64,000 nucleotides of DNA from Enterobacterales bacterium CwR94 (GTDB lineage Bacteria; Pseudomonadota; Gammaproteobacteria; Enterobacterales; Enterobacteriaceae): positions 744,001-808,000 of the forward strand of contig KZ478059.1 in NCBI GenBank assembly GCA_002837195.1. The letters run 5' to 3'. The position numbers were made by a program, and so were the translations under genes. This document shows positions 20,972 to 30,788 of this stretch, one piece after another. Under the pieces are notes generated by a model. The model was not told where the DNA came from, ran no database searches, and saw only the letters and a program-made list of their open reading frames with translations. The number at the start of each line of letters is the position of its first letter. The first letter of the stretch is position 1.

Positions 20972-22165
20972 ATGCAACGTTTTACTCTGCTTCTGCTAAG
21001 CCTGGTTTTACTGGCACCGCTAGGCATCGACCTTTATCTTCCCACGCTGCCAGATATCGCGGCGGGTCTGAACACACCAGTTAGCCTGATCCAAACCACG
21101 ATCCCGCTGTTTTTATTGATAATGGGGCTGGGGCAATTGGTGGCGGGTCCGCTGGTCGATAACTTTGGTCGTAAGCCCATCGCCCTGCTGGGTCTGGCGC
21201 TGTATATCATCGGGAGTATTGTGGGTGCGATGGCGACCAGTTGGTCGCTGTTTTTGCTGGCGCGCATTATTCAGGGCTGCGCAGTGTGCTGCACCGCGGT
21301 TGTCGCGTTTAGTGGCGTGCGCGATCGTTTAAGCGGTGACGATGCCGCCCGCGCTTATGGCTTCCTGAATGGCGCGTTGAATATTGTGCCGGCCCTCGCA
21401 CCGATGCTCGGTGGTTTTTTGGCCGAAGCCTGGAACTGGCGCGCCCCTTTCTGGTTCCTTGCCGGATATGCCGCTTTTATCGGCATCCTGATCATCCGCT
21501 ATTTGCCAGAAACGCGCCCGGCTGACACGCAACGCGTACGCGGGCTGCCCATCAGCCAATACATTGAAATCCTCTCCCAGCCCCGCTTTTTGGTGTTTGC
21601 GTTGGCGAACGCTGGCGCGTTGGGCATGGTATTGACCTATGTTTCACTGTCACCACAAGTATTGATGACACAGGGACAACTCAACCCGTTGCAGTTCTCG
21701 ATTGCCTTTGGGGCGAATGGTTTCTGGATCATGTTAGTTAGCGTAGTGGTCAGTAAAATCATTCGTAAAGCCGGACGCCCTTTCTGTCTCGCCGCGGGAG
21801 GTGTCGCGATGACGCTGGGTATGCTGATGTTGCTGGCGGGTGTGACGTTATTCCCACAGGCAGTACAACATCACTGGGCGCTGTATATGTTTCCTGTTGC
21901 TGTGGCTGTCGCCGGTTTGGCTTTTATTGTTGGCCCGGCGACCAGCTATGCGCTGGAACCCTATAAACAGCAGGCTGGCGTGGCCTCCGCACTGGCAGGG
22001 TTTATTCAAATGGCAGGCGGGTCATCGGCAGGATTGTTGATGATGGCGCTGCCGCTAACGGAGAAAACCGCGCTGGGCTTAATGATGGCGGTAGGCGCAA
22101 TACTGGCCTTGTTGGCCGCCTGGTGGACACGCTCGCTGCGCGGCACCATTACGGAACTGAAATAA
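20972..22165 (+). CDS. MFS multidrug exporter, Bcr/CflA family
   Basis: A 397-residue major facilitator protein with about 12 membrane helices. The N terminus 'APLGIDLYLPTLPDI' contains the Asp-x-Tyr-x-Pro mark of the drug/H+ antiporter DHA1 Bcr/CflA group. 'GPLVDNFGRKPI' (about residues 58-69) is the loop 2-3 signature, and the end of helix 5 has motif-C-like glycines. E. coli paralogs Bcr and YdhC export bicyclomycin and possibly cysteine or arabinose. The substrate here cannot be read from sequence. The gene is not part of the E. coli nhaP2-dadX junction. Confidence 0.88.
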   Translation: MQRFTLLLLSLVLLAPLGIDLYLPTLPDIAAGLNTPVSLIQTTIPLFLLIMGLGQLVAGPLVDNFGRKPIALLGLALYIIGSIVGAMATSWSLFLLARIIQGCAVCCTAVVAFSGVRDRLSGDDAARAYGFLNGALNIVPALAPMLGGFLAEAWNWRAPFWFLAGYAAFIGILIIRYLPETRPADTQRVRGLPISQYIEILSQPRFLVFALANAGALGMVLTYVSLSPQVLMTQGQLNPLQFSIAFGANGFWIMLVSVVVSKIIRKAGRPFCLAAGGVAMTLGMLMLLAGVTLFPQAVQHHWALYMFPVAVAVAGLAFIVGPATSYALEPYKQQAGVASALAGFIQMAGGSSAGLLMMALPLTEKTALGLMMAVGAILALLAAWWTRSLRGTITELK

Positions 22166-22172
22166 TCTGACC

Positions 22173-22194
22173 GGTGGCGGCAGTGGCCGCCACC
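22173..22194. terminator. Bidirectional hairpin between the MFS gene and dadX
   Basis: GGTGGCGGC-AGTG-GCCGCCACC is a perfect nine-base stem in the 36-bp convergent gap. It lacks T runs but is the only structure available to end either transcript. Confidence 0.6.
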
Positions 22195-22201
22195 CACAGC
22201 G

Positions 22202-23272
22202 TTAACGGACCTTGAACGGCACGCGCGCCGTAACGGCACACATTAGCTCATAGCCTACGGTGCCAGCGGATTGGGCAACCTCATCGATTTTTACCCCTTC
22301 TCCCCACAGCTCAACGCGGCTTCCAATACCCGCGTTCGGACAAGGCGTCAAATCTACCATCAACATATCCATCGAAACGGTGCCCAACGTTTGGGTACGC
22401 ACGCCATCAATGATAACTGGGGTGCCCGTCGGCGCATGGCGTGGATAACCGTCGGCATAACCGCAGGCCACAACACCTAAACGCAACTCTCCCGGCGTGC
22501 GATAACGATAGTTATAACCGACGCCCTCACCGGCTTTTAAGGTTTGCACACCAATGATCTCACTTTCCAGCGTCATCACAGGCTTCAACCCGCTGCCAGC
22601 AATATCCTGCCAATTGCCCGTCGGTGATGCGCCGTAGAGCACAATACCGGGGCGTACCCAATCATGGTGCGTTTGCGGATGCCACATGGTGGCCGCCGAG
22701 TTAGCAAATGAGCGAGGCGCATCTATGCCCTCACTGGCCAGCGCAACGCGTCGCAAAGGCTCTTGCACACCCTCTTCCCGATCGGCTTCAGCGAAATGCG
22801 TCATCAGCGTCATTTCGCCTACGTTAGGTAATGCGCGTAGCTTCTGCCAGGCAGAATGAACATGTTCCGGCTGGAAGCCCAGGCGATTCATGCCACTGTT
22901 AATTTTTAGGTAGATATCCAGCGGCGCGCTTAATTTCGCCTCCGCAAGCACTTTGATTTGCCAGTTACTGTGCACACTTGTGGTCAGACGATAGCGGTCA
23001 AGAATCGCTAATTCATCGGCACTGAAAAAACCTTCCAGTAGCAAAATCGGTTTCTTCCAACCGTTCTCGCGCAGCAAAATCGCTTCCTCAAGATTCAACA
23101 GCGCGAAGCCATCGGTATCAGACAGATTTTGCCAAACACGCTCAAGGCCATGCCCGTAGGCATTGGCTTTTACCACTGACCAGACACGCGATTGCGGCGC
23201 GGCCTGGCGCATAATATTGACGTTTTGCCGCAATGCGTCGCCATTAAGGGTGGCAACTATTGGACGGGTCAT
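22202..23272 (-). CDS. dadX: Catabolic alanine racemase
   Basis: DadX is a PLP enzyme that converts L-alanine to D-alanine so that DadA can deaminate it. The 356 residues match E. coli DadX. Lys35 in SVVKANAYGHG binds PLP, and Tyr253 in GEGVGYNY is the second catalytic base. It follows dadA by 16 bases on the same strand. The linkage to dadA separates it from the biosynthetic Alr. CRP and Lrp control is known in E. coli; I did not define sites here. Confidence 0.96.
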   Translation of the reverse strand: MTRPIVATLNGDALRQNVNIMRQAAPQSRVWSVVKANAYGHGLERVWQNLSDTDGFALLNLEEAILLRENGWKKPILLLEGFFSADELAILDRYRLTTSVHSNWQIKVLAEAKLSAPLDIYLKINSGMNRLGFQPEHVHSAWQKLRALPNVGEMTLMTHFAEADREEGVQEPLRRVALASEGIDAPRSFANSAATMWHPQTHHDWVRPGIVLYGASPTGNWQDIAGSGLKPVMTLESEIIGVQTLKAGEGVGYNYRYRTPGELRLGVVACGYADGYPRHAPTGTPVIIDGVRTQTLGTVSMDMLMVDLTPCPNAGIGSRVELWGEGVKIDEVAQSAGTVGYELMCAVTARVPFKVR

Positions 23273-23288
23273 AGCGACTCCTGGTCGG

Positions 23289-24593
23289 TTAACGGATGAC
23301 GTTTACACTACGCAGCGGCGCGCCGTGTCGGGCATCAAATCCCGGCAGATAGCGATACACCGACAAATCATCAGCGCCGATTGCTGGCGTCGTGCCAGAA
23401 ATCAGGTCGCTGAGCAGTTGCCCGGAGCCGCAAGCCATCGTCCATCCTAACGTACCGTGGCCAGTATTTAAAAAGAGATTTTTCAGTGGCGTGCGCCCCA
23501 CAATCGGCGTGCCATCTGGCGTCATCGGGCGCAACCCGGTCCAGAACTGCGCTTTTGTACTATCACCACCGCGTGGAAAGAGATCGCCGACAACCATTTC
23601 CAATGTTTCTCGGCGCGCGGGCAATAATTGCTTATTAAAACCGACAATTTCCGCCATGCCGCCCACGCGGATCCGGTTATCAAACCGCGTAATGGCCACT
23701 TTATAGGTTTCATCCAGCACGGTTGACACCGGTGCCGCTGCCGGGTCAGTGACGGGCAGCGTTAACGAGTAGCCTTTCAGCGGATAGACCGGCACAGTCA
23801 CTATGTCCTTTAGCAGTGCCGTCGAATACGAGCCGAGTGCCATAACGTAGGCATCTGCGCTGAGGGTTTCCTGACCACATTTCACGCCGCTAATTCGGTT
23901 GCCTTCACGCAACAAGGCATCAATAGACGTGTTAAAGCGAAAGTCCACACCCGCTGCTGCCGCCATCGCCGCAAGTCGCTGCGTGAAAAGTTGACAGTCG
24001 CCGGTTTCATCATTCGGCAATCGCAAGCCACCGGTTAATTTATCGCGCACTGCCGCCAGCGCTGGCTCAGCACGCGCTAGCTCATCGGCACGCAGTAATT
24101 CATAAGGCACACCGGCTTCTTTAAGCACGGCAATGTCTTTACTGGCACTGTCATATTGCTGCGCACTGCGAAAAAGTTGCAGCGTTCCGCCCTGACGGCC
24201 TTCATATTGGATACCCGTTGTGTCACGCAATACCCGAATACAGTCTCGGCTGTATTCTGCCAGACGCACCATACGGCCTTTATTTTCTTGATAGTGGCGC
24301 ATATCGCAATTGCGCAACATCTGCCACATCCATCGCAGTTGTGAAAGACTACCATCCAGACGAATTGCCAGTGGTGCATGGCGTTGGAACATCCATTTGA
24401 CGGCCTTGACTGGCACACCTGGCGCAGCCCAGGGAGCGGCATAGCCTGGTGAAATTTGCCCGGCATTTGCTGCACTGGTTTCCAGCGCAACATCCGGCTG
24501 ACGGTCAATCACCGTCACCTCATGTCCCGCCTGTGCCAAATACCACGCACTGGCAACGCCTACCACCCCACTGCCTAACACAACTACGCGCAT
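23289..24593 (-). CDS. dadA: D-amino acid dehydrogenase small subunit
   Basis: DadA is a membrane-associated FAD enzyme that oxidises D-alanine to pyruvate and feeds electrons to the respiratory chain. The 434 residues (E. coli 432) begin with the dinucleotide motif [14 protein letters not shown] (GxGxxG at residues 7-12), with the E/D-type end of strand 2 at 'VTVIDRQ'. The C-terminal '[15 protein letters not shown]' closes the FAD site. I start at ATG 24593; a GTG three codons earlier is also in frame. Confidence 0.96.
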   Translation of the reverse strand: MRVVVLGSGVVGVASAWYLAQAGHEVTVIDRQPDVALETSAANAGQISPGYAAPWAAPGVPVKAVKWMFQRHAPLAIRLDGSLSQLRWMWQMLRNCDMRHYQENKGRMVRLAEYSRDCIRVLRDTTGIQYEGRQGGTLQLFRSAQQYDSASKDIAVLKEAGVPYELLRADELARAEPALAAVRDKLTGGLRLPNDETGDCQLFTQRLAAMAAAAGVDFRFNTSIDALLREGNRISGVKCGQETLSADAYVMALGSYSTALLKDIVTVPVYPLKGYSLTLPVTDPAAAPVSTVLDETYKVAITRFDNRIRVGGMAEIVGFNKQLLPARRETLEMVVGDLFPRGGDSTKAQFWTGLRPMTPDGTPIVGRTPLKNLFLNTGHGTLGWTMACGSGQLLSDLISGTTPAIGADDLSVYRYLPGFDARHGAPLRSVNVIR

Positions 24594-25092
24594 AGCGACC
24601 ACACCTTATAAAGACGAATATGCTACTTAAAAGCTACCGTTATGGATAAAAAGACTAGCAAACAATGCGTCAGTTAACGCAGACCTATTTCACATCTTTT
24701 TTAGTTTATTGTTAACAAAAACTCTTATTCAAGCCGTAATTCAGAGTGTTATAGCGTAATCAGCCAGGCATTTATGGTTAAACTTGCTAAAAGAAAGTTT
24801 TCACCGTGTTCTTTAGCATAAAGTCACCACAACCTGTAAAACCCATACAATCAGCATATTATGCTTAAATACCAGCAAGGATAGTGATTTTGAGCACAAG
24901 GCACAGTGCATTGAATCCCAACCTCTATTTTCTTCCAAAATTCCATTGTATTCCGCGCAGTGTTGGGTAACAGTGAACTATCATTGACGTATTCGCCTAA
25001 TCGCAGACCCTATTTAACAGCCGTCAGGTGAGAGGGAACTCGCTCATCATCCCGTCGCATCACGACGACGCTCGCAGGTAATGAGGTGCGCT
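24594..25092. other. Divergent regulatory region, dadA/ycgB
   Basis: No gene is visible in these 499 bases. The dadA-proximal half is AT-rich ('TTTTTTAGTTTATTGTTAAC' near 24695-24715), as expected of an Lrp-controlled promoter. Near ycgB, CTATCATT at 24978-24985 resembles a sigma-S -10 element and is 107 bases from the ycgB start. Both are weak consensus readings. Confidence 0.5.
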
Positions 25093-26625
25093 ATGAGTAC
25101 TATCTTTGACGACGCCGTAAAAAAACAGCGGCTGAGTGACGGTCCGGACTGGACCTTTGAATTGCTCGACGTTTATCTGGCAGAAATTGACCGCGTAGCC
25201 AAGAGCTATGGGCTGGATACTTATCCTCACCAAATCGAAGTGATCACCTCTGAGCAAATGATGGATGCCTATTCCAGCATTGGCATGCCTATCAATTACG
25301 CGCACTGGTCGTTTGGCAAAAAATTTATCGAAACGGAACAGCGATACAAACAGGGCCAGCAAGGCTTAGCCTATGAAATTGTTATCAATTCAAACCCCTG
25401 CATTGCCTATTTAATGGAAGAAAATACCATCACAATGCAGGCGCTAGTGATGGCCCACGCCTGTTACGGGCATAATTCGTTTTTCAAAAATAACTATCTG
25501 TTTCGCAGTTGGACCGATGCCAGCTCGATCGTTGATTACCTCTTGTTTGCGCGTAATTACATCTCACGATGTGAAGAACGTTATGGTGTCGACGAGGTTG
25601 AGAAACTGCTGGACTCTTGTCATGCATTGATGAATTACGGCGTGGATCGTTATAAACGCCCGCAGAAGATCTCCTTGCAGGAAGAAAAGGCTCGACAACA
25701 AAGCCGCGAAACCTACCTGCAAAGTCAGGTGAACATGCTGTGGCGGACATTGCCACGCCGCGAAAAGGAAGAAGTACATCAGGAAGCCGCGCGTTTTCCT
25801 TCTGAACCGCAAGAGAACTTGCTGTACTTTATGGAAAAAAATGCGCCTTTGCTGGAATCCTGGCAGCGCGAAATTTTACGTATCGTGCGCAAAGTTAGCC
25901 AGTATTTCTATCCGCAAAAGCAAACGCAGGTCATGAATGAAGGATGGGCGACATTCTGGCACTACACCATTTTGAATCACCTGTACGATGAGGGGAAAGT
26001 CAGCGAACGTTTTATGCTTGAGTTCCTGCACAGCCATACCAATGTCGTGTTTCAACCGCCCTATAACAGTCAGTGGTATAACGGCATTAACCCCTATGCC
26101 CTGGGCTTCGCCATGTTCCAGGACATCAAACGTATTTGTCAGTCACCGACGGAAGAGGATAAATACTGGTTCCCTGATATCGCAGGCAGTGACTGGTTAC
26201 AAACGCTACATTTTGCTATGCGTGAATTTAAAGATGAAAGTTTTATCAGCCAATTTCTGTCACCGAAAGTGATGCGAGATTTCCGCTTGTTCACGGTATT
26301 GGATGATGACCGTAACAATTTTCTGGAAATAGCCGCCATCCATAACGAATCGGGGTATCGGGCCATTCGCCAGCAACTTTCGGCGCAGTACAACTTAAGT
26401 AATCTGGAGCCCAACATTCAGATTTATGATGTGGACTTACGCGGGGATCGCTCTTTGACGTTGCGTTATGTGCCCCATCATCGCGCGCCACTGGATAAAA
26501 GCCGTCGAGAGGTGTTAAAGCATGTCCATCGGTTGTGGGGATTTGACGTACATTTGGAGCAGCAAAATGAAGACGGAAGCGTTGAGCTGTTAGACAGATG
26601 CCCACCGCGGCCGACAGGCTTGTGA
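25093..26625 (+). CDS. ycgB: SpoVR-family protein YcgB
   Basis: A 510-residue SpoVR-family protein, the same length as E. coli YcgB. GAGGTG precedes the ATG at 25093. Highly conserved segments include 'THPHQIEV'-like 'TYPHQIEVITSEQMMDAY', 'AHACYGHNSFFKNNY' and 'NEGWATFWHYTILNHL', where His and Glu residues suggest a metal or catalytic site. The biochemical function is not established; it is induced by stress and sigma-S in E. coli and works with the YeaG/YeaH pair in several bacteria. It is divergent from dadA and convergent with fadR. Confidence 0.95.
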   Translation: MSTIFDDAVKKQRLSDGPDWTFELLDVYLAEIDRVAKSYGLDTYPHQIEVITSEQMMDAYSSIGMPINYAHWSFGKKFIETEQRYKQGQQGLAYEIVINSNPCIAYLMEENTITMQALVMAHACYGHNSFFKNNYLFRSWTDASSIVDYLLFARNYISRCEERYGVDEVEKLLDSCHALMNYGVDRYKRPQKISLQEEKARQQSRETYLQSQVNMLWRTLPRREKEEVHQEAARFPSEPQENLLYFMEKNAPLLESWQREILRIVRKVSQYFYPQKQTQVMNEGWATFWHYTILNHLYDEGKVSERFMLEFLHSHTNVVFQPPYNSQWYNGINPYALGFAMFQDIKRICQSPTEEDKYWFPDIAGSDWLQTLHFAMREFKDESFISQFLSPKVMRDFRLFTVLDDDRNNFLEIAAIHNESGYRAIRQQLSAQYNLSNLEPNIQIYDVDLRGDRSLTLRYVPHHRAPLDKSRREVLKHVHRLWGFDVHLEQQNEDGSVELLDRCPPRPTGL

Positions 26626-26629
26626 TACA

Positions 26630-26655
26630 ACAGGGCGGGAATATTCCCGCCCTGT
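26630..26655. terminator. Perfect 26-bp palindrome between ycgB and fadR
   Basis: The arms ACAGGGCGGGAAT and ATTCCCGCCCTGT are exact complements in the 35-bp convergent gap. It probably ends both transcripts, although the T runs are short. Confidence 0.75.
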
Positions 26656-26660
26656 CACGT

Positions 26661-27377
26661 TTAACGACGGGTGGTCATATCCGTTGGCATACTCTTTTGC
26701 ATCCCGTGCCAAATTTCACCACTGCCGCGGCCATATTCGCGCACCAAATCCACAACCTTGTCCAACTGCCGTGAGTCACAGACCTCACCTAATTGCTGAT
26801 AAAACACACGCGCTAACTGGCGTGCCTCTGGGTTTGAAAAGTAGTAACGGCCAACGCGCGTATACAACCCTTTAAGCCCATTGAGAATCAAACCATAAAT
26901 GGGATTGCCCGATGCAAAGGCCAGTCCACGGAAGATGTTGTAATCCAGCTCGGCATACGCATCCGCTTCATCGTCCACTGCCGCCGCCGTGTCTAAAACA
27001 GCCTTGGCCTTTTCAGGAAAGTGGCTAATTGCGCGGCGGATAAAGATCGAGGCGATGTTCGTGCGCACTGACAGCAAATTGTCGATCAATTGCGGAACAC
27101 TGTCGTGATCTAAACGCGCTAATGTCTCCAAAATATTGAGACCAGACGTTTCCCAAAAGTTATTTACTTTGGTGGGCTTACCGTGCTGAATCGTTAACCA
27201 ACCGTCGCGCGCTAATCGTTGTAGCACTTCACGCAATGTCGTACGGGTGACCCCGATTAATTCTGAAAGCTCACGCTCCGCCGGCAGAATCGATCCCGGC
27301 GGAAAACGGCTGTTCCAGATACTCTCGATAATGTACTCTTCCGCGAAACCAGCAGGGCTCTGCGCCTTAATCACCAT
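26661..27377 (-). CDS. fadR: Fatty-acid metabolism regulator
   Basis: FadR is a GntR-family repressor of fad genes and activator of fabA/fabB/iclR; long-chain acyl-CoA releases it from DNA. The 238 residues show the N-terminal winged helix ('[36 protein letters not shown]', roughly 27-62, with the Arg pairs that contact DNA) and the all-helical acyl-CoA-binding C-terminal domain. fadD, a direct target in E. coli, lies 5.8 kb downstream. nhaB, its divergent neighbour in E. coli, is absent. Confidence 0.96.
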   Translation of the reverse strand: MVIKAQSPAGFAEEYIIESIWNSRFPPGSILPAERELSELIGVTRTTLREVLQRLARDGWLTIQHGKPTKVNNFWETSGLNILETLARLDHDSVPQLIDNLLSVRTNIASIFIRRAISHFPEKAKAVLDTAAAVDDEADAYAELDYNIFRGLAFASGNPIYGLILNGLKGLYTRVGRYYFSNPEARQLARVFYQQLGEVCDSRQLDKVVDLVREYGRGSGEIWHGMQKSMPTDMTTRR

Positions 27378-27683
27378 AGCTTACTCTTAACGTTGAATTT
27401 TTAAGCGATCTCAATTGGCCTCATCATACCAGATGGCGTTGCGGCTAAATAGCCTGGAACATGCTGAAAAAGCCGTGTAGCGCAAATTTCAGGAAGTTTT
27501 TGGACCGTATAATAACGCTGCCTTAAGATGTGAGAAATTGAACCGCATGGAACGTTCGCCTTTCGGTCAATTGCATTACGTCTGACATCATCATGGGTAA
27601 TGGAATTTATTTCAGTGAGCTGGCAGGCAGATACCCTTTTTTCGTTTACACTGCCCTGTCACCACAATTCAAAGGAAAGACAT
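27378..27683. other. fadR/dsbB intergenic region without nhaB
   Basis: These 306 bases hold no gene. TATAAT at 27508-27513 is a possible dsbB -10 element, but I found no convincing -35. In E. coli nhaB lies here between fadR and dsbB. Confidence 0.5.
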
Positions 27684-28217
27684 ATGTTGCAATACCTTAA
27701 CACCAGTTCGCGGGGGCGCACCGCCTGGTTGTTACTTGCGCTAACTGCGCTTGCGCTGGAGCTCACAGCACTGTTTTTCCAGCACGTGATGGGACTTAAA
27801 CCCTGCGTCATGTGTATTTACGAACGCAGTGCGTTATTCGGTGTGATGGGGGCGGGTATCATCGGTGCTATCGCACCTAAATCTCCCTTGCGCTGGGTGG
27901 CTATTGTTGTGTGGATTTACAGCGCCTGGGAAGGATTACGTCTATCCTGGGAGCACACCATGATGCAATTGCATCCCAATCCTTTTGTGACCTGCGATTT
28001 TGCAGCACGCTTCCCCACCTGGCTGCCATTAGATAAATGGTTACCCTCTGTATTTGTCGCATCAGGTGATTGTGCAGAGATCAGCTGGTCTTTCCTGTCT
28101 CTGAGTATGCCACAGTGGATGGTGGGTATTTTTGCCGCCTATTTGGCTGTCGCCGTACTGGTCCTACTGGCGCAGGCTTTCAAGCCAAAACGACGTGATC
28201 TCTTCTCTCGTCGCTAA
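27684..28217 (+). CDS. dsbB: Disulfide-bond oxidoreductase, quinone-linked
   Basis: DsbB reoxidises DsbA and passes electrons to ubiquinone or menaquinone. AAGGAAAG precedes the ATG at 27684, giving 177 residues (E. coli 176). Four membrane helices are visible. The two catalytic pairs sit at the E. coli positions exactly: Cys41/Cys44 (KPCVMC) and Cys104/Cys130 (VTCDF and SGDCAE). Arg48 after the first pair ('YERS') is kept. Confidence 0.97.
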   Translation: MLQYLNTSSRGRTAWLLLALTALALELTALFFQHVMGLKPCVMCIYERSALFGVMGAGIIGAIAPKSPLRWVAIVVWIYSAWEGLRLSWEHTMMQLHPNPFVTCDFAARFPTWLPLDKWLPSVFVASGDCAEISWSFLSLSMPQWMVGIFAAYLAVAVLVLLAQAFKPKRRDLFSRR

Positions 28218-28218
28218 C

Positions 28219-28245
28219 AAAAACGGACCCTGTCGGGTCCGTTTT
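28219..28245. terminator. Intrinsic terminator of dsbB, bidirectional with ycgN
   Basis: AAAAACGGACCC and GGGTCCGTTTTT flank a TGTC-type loop. The stem ends in T runs on both strands, serving the convergent dsbB and ycgN. Confidence 0.92.
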
Positions 28246-28250
28246 TCATT

Positions 28251-28700
28251 TTAGGGCTGATGCCACTGAGGATGATTAAGAATATGGTCTTCCCAGTTTT
28301 CAACTTCACTCTCTCTCACGGCAATGTGCCTTACTGAAATGCGCTCTGCATGCATCGCCTTTTTAGAGCCCGTGCGCAAGGGGTGCCAAACCGGCAGTCC
28401 CTTTCCTTCCGCTAACAGACGGTACGCGCAGCTTGGCGGTAGCCAGGAAAACGTGGGTAAGTTTTCTCGGGTCAGTTTGAGGCAATCCTCTTCCAGTTCA
28501 AAACGTCGCTCGTAATTACGACACTGGCAACTGTGGATATTTAACTGATTACAGGCCACGTTCGTGAAGTAGACTTCGTCGGTATCCGCATCCTGCAATT
28601 TATTGAGACAACACTGACCACAGCCATCACAGAGGGACTCCCACTCATCATCGCTCATTTGTTCCAGCGTTTTTTGCTGCCAGAAAGGGATTTCAGTCAT
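28251..28700 (-). CDS. ycgN: YcgN, UPF0260 cysteine-cluster protein
   Basis: A 149-residue protein with a dense cysteine pattern: CDGCGQCC near residues 24-31, then CNQ...CQCRNY and CLKL, with a later PPSCAY. This matches the zinc/iron-chelating CxxCxxCC type domain of E. coli YcgN (UPF0260). The function is unknown. It is the last gene of a likely ycgL-ycgM-ycgN minus-strand cluster, with larger gaps than a tight operon. Confidence 0.92.
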   Translation of the reverse strand: MTEIPFWQQKTLEQMSDDEWESLCDGCGQCCLNKLQDADTDEVYFTNVACNQLNIHSCQCRNYERRFELEEDCLKLTRENLPTFSWLPPSCAYRLLAEGKGLPVWHPLRTGSKKAMHAERISVRHIAVRESEVENWEDHILNHPQWHQP

Positions 28701-28771
28701 GTTGAATGTCCATGTGAAGATAAAGGCGCACCCTTATAAAGGGTTCTTCCCGACGATGCAACCCCTAACGC

Positions 28772-29431
28772 TTACAGTACCCGCGTGCTCAGCGTTTGAT
28801 CATTTAGCGACACGCTTAATGTGTCACCAGATTGCATTGGCCCCACACCGGCGGGCGTGCCCGTGATCACCACATTACCTGCGCGCAAGGTAAAGTAGCG
28901 GCTCATGTAGGCTATCAGCGGCACAATCTTGTGAATCATATCGGACGTGCTGCCGTCCTGGCGTATTTCATCGTTCACCACCAGCTTTAACGCGCTATTT
29001 TGCGGGTCATGATGAAAATCCATGGCCGGGATAAAGCCAGACAGAGGACATGAATTATCAAACCCTTTCGCCTTTTCCCACGGTTGACCCGCTTTTTTGC
29101 AACTCGCCTGCACATCTCGTAACGTCAGATCTAATGCAATGCCATAGCCGACAATCGCCTGCTGTACATGCTCTTCCGTAGCTTGCTTAAGGGTCGAGCC
29201 GATAAGCACTGCCAGTTCAACTTCATGGTGAACAGCGCCCAGCCCTTGTGGAATAGACAGGGGCTGATTCAAGTCACACAACGCTGTGGCTGGCTTAATA
29301 AAGAGCACGGGCTCAGTGGGTGTCGCACTGCCCATCTCTTTAATGTGCAGAGCGTAATTGCTCCCGACACACACCACTTTGCCGACCGGGTAATCCAGCA
29401 GTGCACCTTGCCAGTTATGATGTTGATACAT
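28772..29431 (-). CDS. ycgM: Fumarylacetoacetate hydrolase-family protein YcgM
   Basis: A 219-residue FAH-fold enzyme, the same length as E. coli YcgM. AAGGAG precedes the ATG at 29431; the longer frame has 14 unrelated residues. Metal-site acids are in 'VHHEVELAVLIG' (E-x-E) and 'ALDLTLRD', with 'TGTPAGVGPM' at the C-terminal side. Members hydrolyse or decarboxylate acylpyruvate-type acids, and eukaryotic homologs (FAHD1) act on acylpyruvates and oxaloacetate. The exact substrate is not known. Confidence 0.93.
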   Translation of the reverse strand: MYQHHNWQGALLDYPVGKVVCVGSNYALHIKEMGSATPTEPVLFIKPATALCDLNQPLSIPQGLGAVHHEVELAVLIGSTLKQATEEHVQQAIVGYGIALDLTLRDVQASCKKAGQPWEKAKGFDNSCPLSGFIPAMDFHHDPQNSALKLVVNDEIRQDGSTSDMIHKIVPLIAYMSRYFTLRAGNVVITGTPAGVGPMQSGDTLSVSLNDQTLSTRVL

Positions 29432-29621
29432 GCGATGCTCCTTTATAATCCGTTTTATCTGTCTGTCAGGCACGCGTCATCGTGCGCAGCATTGAGTATG
29501 CGCTATTCAATCAAGGCGGGGCAGGAAAATATGTAAACGAAATTCGCGAAAGGTGTAAACACAATCCGCCGCGAAGGATATAGCACCGGATTTCGCGACG
29601 GTTTATTAAAACAGAGAATTC

Positions 29622-29900
29622 TTAATTGGCTTTCTTACTTAATTCAAAATGCATTTTGAGCAAACTTTCCGGCGGGGGCGGTAATTGCAAATAATACCCC
29701 TGCTCAACCAGGGCTTCTTTGAGCTTATCCAGCTCAGCACTGGCCAGCTTTTTAGAGCCATCCAACGGAATCATCATCGCATAATGTGGTTTCCCGAAAC
29801 CCTGCAATAATTCAGGCGGCACGCGCGAAAAATCGTCTTTTTTTTCGACGTAAAGGTAGGTTTGATCGCGTTTGGAGCTTCTGTAGATCACACAAAACAT
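29622..29900 (-). CDS. ycgL: YcgL-domain protein
   Basis: A 92-residue protein beginning '[28 protein letters not shown]', the YcgL-domain signature, here written only as its landmarks: the MFCVIYRS start, the [10 protein letters not shown] core and the LPPPPESLL near the end. It is cytoplasmic with no catalytic motif. The function is unknown. In E. coli and most relatives it is divergent from minC, as here, with 157 bases between them. Confidence 0.93.
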   Translation of the reverse strand: MFCVIYRSSKRDQTYLYVEKKDDFSRVPPELLQGFGKPHYAMMIPLDGSKKLASAELDKLKEALVEQGYYLQLPPPPESLLKMHFELSKKAN

Positions 29901-30057
29901 ATTTTTTACTCTAATTAACCAAGTCGGCGACTTGCCTGAATATAGCAGTAACTATACCATGCTTACAGTACTTCGGAATAATGCTCGCCCGGATTATTCG
30001 CCAGCATAATGGGGCATAATTTCGCCGGGTATGCGAAAACAGGATTGAGCCGGACAG

Positions 30058-30762
30058 ATGTCACAAACGCCCATTGAGTTAAAAGGCAGTAGTTTTACGC
30101 TGTCGGTTGTTCATTTACACCACGATCAACCCGACGTGGTCCGTGAGGCAATTCAGGACAAAATTTCTCAGGCTCCTGCCTTTCTGTTAAACGCGCCTGT
30201 GGTCGTCAATGTTGCTCATCTCTCCGCTGAGGTGAACTGGGCGCCCATGCAAGAAGCAATAATCGCGACAGGTTTACGTATTGTTGGCGTAAGTGGTTGT
30301 AAAAATGAGCAGTTAAAACAACAACTGCTGCACGCAGGTATGCCGTTACTGTCTGAGGGCAAAACCGCGCGTAAAGTGGCTGAGGCCAGTGCAGTTGAAG
30401 CACCACCGCTGGTTGTCGCTGAACCGCTGGTGGCAAAAACGCGCTTGATCAGTACGCCTGTGCGTTCCGGCCAGCAAATTTATGCGAAGAATTGCGATCT
30501 GATCGTCACCAGCAGTGTCAGCGCTGGCGCAGAGCTGATTGCAGATGGCAACATCCATATTTACGGCATGATGCGAGGCCGTGCACTGGCGGGAGCCAGT
30601 GGTGACCGTAATTGCCAAATTTTTTGTGCCAGCTTGTCCGCTGAGCTGGTGTCAATTGCGGGTGAATACTGGATTATGGATCAGATCCCAGCCGACTTTT
30701 ATGGAAAATCTGCGCGTCTTTCATTACAAGACGGCGCCTTAACGATACAAACATTGAACTAG
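30058..30762 (+). CDS. minC: Septum-site inhibitor MinC
   Basis: MinC blocks FtsZ assembly away from mid-cell. The 234 residues show an N-terminal FtsZ-inhibiting domain (1 to about 105), a variable Ala/Val-rich linker (about 118-135) and the C-terminal beta-helix domain that binds MinD ('[21 protein letters not shown]' region). The linker differs most from E. coli (231 residues). First gene of minCDE; minD starts 26 bases later. Confidence 0.96.
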   Translation: MSQTPIELKGSSFTLSVVHLHHDQPDVVREAIQDKISQAPAFLLNAPVVVNVAHLSAEVNWAPMQEAIIATGLRIVGVSGCKNEQLKQQLLHAGMPLLSEGKTARKVAEASAVEAPPLVVAEPLVAKTRLISTPVRSGQQIYAKNCDLIVTSSVSAGAELIADGNIHIYGMMRGRALAGASGDRNCQIFCASLSAELVSIAGEYWIMDQIPADFYGKSARLSLQDGALTIQTLN

Positions 30763-30788
30763 ACCCCTTTGTGAAGGAAATCATCTTT

